Source: Candidatus Bipolaricaulota bacterium (GTDB taxonomy: Bacteria > Bipolaricaulota > Bipolaricaulia > M55B111). From it: 8,466 nt of DNA. The notes beneath the pieces are model-generated. The model did no database searches and was not told the DNA's origin. It worked only from the letters and a program-made list of their open reading frames with translations. Positions 6,094 to 8,466 of this stretch are shown here, in pieces. The stretch covers positions 1 through 8,466 of the forward strand of contig JAGXLP010000047.1 of the NCBI GenBank assembly GCA_018334615.1. Reading direction: 5' to 3'. Numbering within the stretch: the first letter of the stretch is position 1; every line of letters begins with the position of its first letter. The translations under genes and the position numbers were made by a program.

Positions 6094-7836
6094 TTAGCCT
6101 AGATCCCCGAAAACCCTGTCCAGTTCTTCTTCTGGAACGTCAAACACGTCGTTGTGAGGTGGCAGTTCTTCTTCCCTCATGAACTCGGGGAGTCTATCGT
6201 CCTGCCTGGTAAATCCTGCCTTTTTGTTGAACTCTCGTTCGGTTTCTATTACACCCTTTCCAATTTCCGGGATATCGTCGACGGTCAGATCGGTTCCCAA
6301 AACTCCGTTGACCTCCTCAACCATCCCTTCCAGTCCTTCCGGGATATCCAGCACGGCAAACGCCGTGAACAAACAGTGCCCTGTGGTATCGATTACGGCC
6401 GTACTGTACTGTAGGTTCCTCGATAACTCCGCTTTCTCCGGACTCAGTGGATCCTCTTCTCCGCCCACACCCATTATTTCCGGGGCTATGGCGTAACCTG
6501 CAGTATGATCCGCTCCCATAGGAGTGGTCGCATAAGTGGTCCCGATTCCTTTTATAGCCCGGGGGTCGTAAGCAGGAATGGCTTGACCTTTAACTGTAGG
6601 AATGCGTGTCACGCCGAATGCTTTTCCGGCGAACTCAGTACCATTGACCAATATCTTTCCAAGGGGGGTTCCATTACGTATCTCTTCCATTAGTTCGAGA
6701 GCACCATCTTCATCACCAAACTTCTTTACTCCACCTTCCATTGCGACCGCGATGGTGTTACCCGCTTCTATTGTGTCCATCCCTAGATCGTTACACTGCC
6801 GGTTTAATTCACCAATGGTGTCCAGGTCGTATATCTCACAGTTCGGACCGAGCGCCCAGGCAGATTCGTACTCAAGCACACCTACGGGGTCTCCTCCGTC
6901 TTCCCTGGTCCAGACCTCGGAACAACCAATAACACACCCCGGACTACACCGGTGTGGCCTCTCGCCGCCCCGTTTTTTAATCTCTTCCGACTTCTTTTCG
7001 CCGGACACCTTCGCCGACCTATCGTCCGACCCACGAGAAAAGTTTTTCTGCGGCAATGCTCCCGCCTCGTTAATTATGTTGACGAGAACGCTGGTTCCAT
7101 AACTATTTAGCGCCCCTCCGGGCTTTGTCACGTCGTGTTCCGTGAGAGCGTCGGTAAGCTTTTTCCTGCCTCGCTCGAACACACCTTCGTCCTCGATTTC
7201 TACTCCCTCCGCTCCCTCGTCGTCAACGAGAATAAATTTCAGACCGCGAGTTGCCATAACAGCACCAAGCCCACCACGGCCAGCATAACGGCTAGGCATT
7301 CCTTCGGTATCGTTAAAGGCGATTCCAGAGTTCGCTCCGGACAGCTCAGCCGCTATACCCGCACCACAGACTCCTAGACCTTCACCGTATTCACTTCTCA
7401 GCTCTGCAAAAGCATCGTAAAGCCCTATTCCCGATAAATCTTCAACGTTTACCAGCTGAACTCCGTCTTTATCTAGCTTCAGGCACTTGTACATTGCTCC
7501 GGAAGGCTTTCCCTCAACGACAATCGCCCCGATTCCCAGCCTGGCGAGCTTCTGGGAAAAGCTCGTCCCAGCATTTGCTTCCTTGATCCCTCCGGTTAGT
7601 GGCGATTTTGCGCCCACGGATATTCTACCTGACGTGGGTGCACTGGTTCCTGTAACGATTCCGGGAGCAAATACTAACTTATTGTTTGGTCCCAGGGGAT
7701 GACAGTCGGGGGGAACCTCGTCCGCAACGATTTGAGAGGTCAAACCTCTTCCACCCAGATATTTGTAATCTTCGGGCAAGTCTTCGAATTTTAGACTTTC
7801 ACTTTCCATATCGATCCGCAGTATTTTTCGTGACAT
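6094..7836 (-). CDS. Aldehyde ferredoxin oxidoreductase family enzyme (tungsten/molybdenum bis-pterin)
   Basis: AOR-family enzymes use a W- or Mo-bis-pterin and one [4Fe-4S] cluster, usually oxidising aldehydes to acids with ferredoxin as acceptor; the substrate here cannot be read off. The 580 residues cover the whole family. The N-terminal pterin domain has LGGRGLTSQI (27-36), FAPG (56-59) and GRISVGAKSPLTGG (70-83). Cluster cysteines are C297, C301 and C305 (CSPGCVIGC), with the fourth at C488 in DTTGHC (483-488). Also typical are LEYESAWALGPNC (321-333), KGQAIPAYDPRAIKG (416-430) and MGADHTAG (440-447). The cysteine spacing is CxxxCxxxC rather than the CxxCxxxC of Pyrococcus furiosus AOR, suggesting a distinct branch. 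The ATG at 7836 follows GGAGGTGT with seven bases after its GGAGG core. The gene heads an operon with two MoaD-fold genes. Confidence 0.95.
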   Translation of the reverse strand: MSRKILRIDMESESLKFEDLPEDYKYLGGRGLTSQIVADEVPPDCHPLGPNNKLVFAPGIVTGTSAPTSGRISVGAKSPLTGGIKEANAGTSFSQKLARLGIGAIVVEGKPSGAMYKCLKLDKDGVQLVNVEDLSGIGLYDAFAELRSEYGEGLGVCGAGIAAELSGANSGIAFNDTEGMPSRYAGRGGLGAVMATRGLKFILVDDEGAEGVEIEDEGVFERGRKKLTDALTEHDVTKPGGALNSYGTSVLVNIINEAGALPQKNFSRGSDDRSAKVSGEKKSEEIKKRGGERPHRCSPGCVIGCSEVWTREDGGDPVGVLEYESAWALGPNCEIYDLDTIGELNRQCNDLGMDTIEAGNTIAVAMEGGVKKFGDEDGALELMEEIRNGTPLGKILVNGTEFAGKAFGVTRIPTVKGQAIPAYDPRAIKGIGTTYATTPMGADHTAGYAIAPEIMGVGGEEDPLSPEKAELSRNLQYSTAVIDTTGHCLFTAFAVLDIPEGLEGMVEEVNGVLGTDLTVDDIPEIGKGVIETEREFNKKAGFTRQDDRLPEFMREEELPPHNDVFDVPEEELDRVFGDLG

Positions 7837-7840
7837 CGTT

Positions 7841-7848
7841 ACACCTCC
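7841..7848 (-). promoter_or_regulatory. Shine-Dalgarno site of the AOR gene
   Basis: The minus strand reads GGAGGTGT, with seven bases between its GGAGG core and the ATG at 7836. It is a strong site and fixes the start. Confidence 0.75.
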
Positions 7849-7860
7849 ATTTCACCAGTT

Positions 7861-7889
7861 ATTCTAGCATAAGAAAGGAACCAGGACAA
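7861..7889 (-). promoter_or_regulatory. Putative sigma-70 promoter of the AOR operon, extended -10
   Basis: On the minus strand TTGTCC (7889-7884) and TAGAAT (7866-7861) are 17 bases apart. TGC directly before the -10 box makes an extended -10. Transcription would begin near 7854, leaving a short leader that just contains the ribosome site. The position relative to the gene is ideal. Confidence 0.6.
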
Positions 7890-7976
7890 AGAAAAGAAGC
7901 TCTAGCACGCTAACTCCGTCAGCGGTAAGAGTGATCAATACATTGGGTCCATTATTTCTCGATAGCTGATAGTCGG

Positions 7977-7990
7977 TTAAGCTAGCTTAA
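7977..7990. promoter_or_regulatory. 14-bp perfect palindrome in the AOR / RNase H divergent gap
   Basis: TTAAGCTAGCTTAA is a perfect inverted repeat. It lies about 90 bases upstream of the AOR promoter and 70 bases upstream of the RNase H start, a reasonable place for a dimeric regulator. It does not match the Rex operator consensus (TTGTGA, six bases, TCACAA). The rest of 7890-8040 shows no gene and only short repeats, such as GATAG at 7961 and 7968. Confidence 0.35.
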
Positions 7991-8059
7991 TAATGATTTT
8001 CCCCCGCAAAACCGTTAAAATTCAATTCAGTTACTCAAAAAAAGGTGACATTATTCCGA

Positions 8060-8466
8060 ATGTCCAAACCCGCTAATACGCTAAATATTTATACCGACGG
8101 GGCCTCCCGGGGTAACCCCGGCGACGGGGCCTGGGCTTACATTATTCTCGATAACGAGGGGGAACTTGTCGCGGAACAGGCCGGCTACATCGGTCATACA
8201 ACTAACAACCGTGCCGAATACTTTGCCGTCATAAGGAGCCTGCAGCGAGCGAAAGAGCTTAGTCCCGAGCGAGTGCACGTTCATTCCGACAGTCAACTTC
8301 TGGTAAACCAGGTATCGGGCAACTGGAAAGTAAAGGACGAGGAACTCCGCCGGTTATACAGCCGAATAAAGTCCCTCGAGGACAATTTCTCCACGGTAGA
8401 ATTTTCTCATCACCCGCGAGAAAATACTCACATCAGTAAAGCCGACGCTCTCTGTAACCAGTGTCT
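8060..8466 (+). CDS. Ribonuclease HI family protein (3' end cut by window)
   Basis: RNase HI cuts the RNA strand of RNA/DNA hybrids, as in primer removal and R-loop clearance. The 135 visible codons hold all four metal-binding acids: Asp13 in YTDGASRGNPG, Glu53 in NNRAEY, Asp77 in HSDSQLL and Asp129 in SKADAL. The compact N-terminus and RGNPG loop fit the short bacterial/archaeal RNase HI type lacking the basic protrusion of E. coli RnhA. Only the last few residues should be missing. The ATG at 8060 follows AAAGGTGA (8041-8048), with an 11-base gap. An in-frame GTG at 8045 overlaps that site and is less likely. It is transcribed away from the AOR operon; no clear promoter was picked out. Confidence 0.93.
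   Translation, partial: MSKPANTLNIYTDGASRGNPGDGAWAYIILDNEGELVAEQAGYIGHTTNNRAEYFAVIRSLQRAKELSPERVHVHSDSQLLVNQVSGNWKVKDEELRRLYSRIKSLEDNFSTVEFSHHPRENTHISKADALCNQC

Noticed and set aside
6602..7102. 166-residue open frame antisense to the AOR gene (and 105 residues at 6179-6496)
   Set aside because: Ser/Pro-rich translations with no family features, lying wholly opposite a strongly conserved gene; they are by-products of its codon bias.
8045..8059. GTG at 8045 as the RNase H start
   Set aside because: It overlaps the likely ribosome site AAAGGTGA and adds five residues without family support.

Overview
The window most likely comes from a bacterium living without much oxygen and adapted to salt, but the lineage cannot be named from these genes. 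The bacterial signs are a complete Rex NADH-sensing repressor, an AhpC of the exact enteric length, a secreted peptidoglycan amidase, strong Shine-Dalgarno sites (AAGGAGG, GGAGGG, GAGGTGAT, GGAGGTGT) and promoter-like boxes of sigma-70 type. The proteins are acidic: by hand count AhpC has 39 Asp/Glu against 16 Lys/Arg, as expected in a salt-in or moderately halophilic organism. An AOR-type tungsten (or molybdenum) oxidoreductase with its sulfur-carrier genes points to anaerobic metabolism.

Layout. 1-863 (minus, cut by the window edge) is a DNA-repair fusion: an O6-alkylguanine alkyltransferase-like domain joined to endonuclease V. It follows a DUF885 metallopeptidase (870-2507, minus) by six bases, so the two are probably co-transcribed. 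Next, on the minus strand, is a secreted, C-terminally membrane-anchored N-acetylmuramoyl-L-alanine amidase (2571-3332). It diverges from ahpC (3493-4056, plus) across a very AT-rich control region with a 21-bp-period direct repeat and two imperfect palindromes. A short terminator-like hairpin separates ahpC from a YjbQ/UPF0047 gene (4129-4548, plus). A 293-base gap with a good promoter-like sequence precedes rex (4842-5471, plus).

Rex converges on a minus-strand operon: AOR (7836 to 6094), a MoaD-like carrier ending in Gly-Gly-Gly (about 6068 to 5781) and a second MoaD/ThiS-fold protein without the Gly-Gly tail (5776 to 5495). The AOR gene has a well-formed extended -10 promoter and a strong ribosome-binding site. 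A 14-bp perfect palindrome lies in the gap between it and a divergent ribonuclease HI gene (8060 to the window end, cut).

How the genes fit together: AOR plus the MoaD-like proteins form one functional unit, the metallopterin oxidoreductase and carriers that may supply cofactor sulfur. Rex next door could link such genes to the NADH/NAD+ ratio, although no convincing Rex operator was found. AhpC handles peroxide. The most notable observations are the His-to-Trp change beside the alkyltransferase active-site cysteine, a MoaD gene whose only fitting start is ATT, and the repeat-rich ahpC/amidase control region. I saw no mobile element, CRISPR array, tRNA or rRNA.
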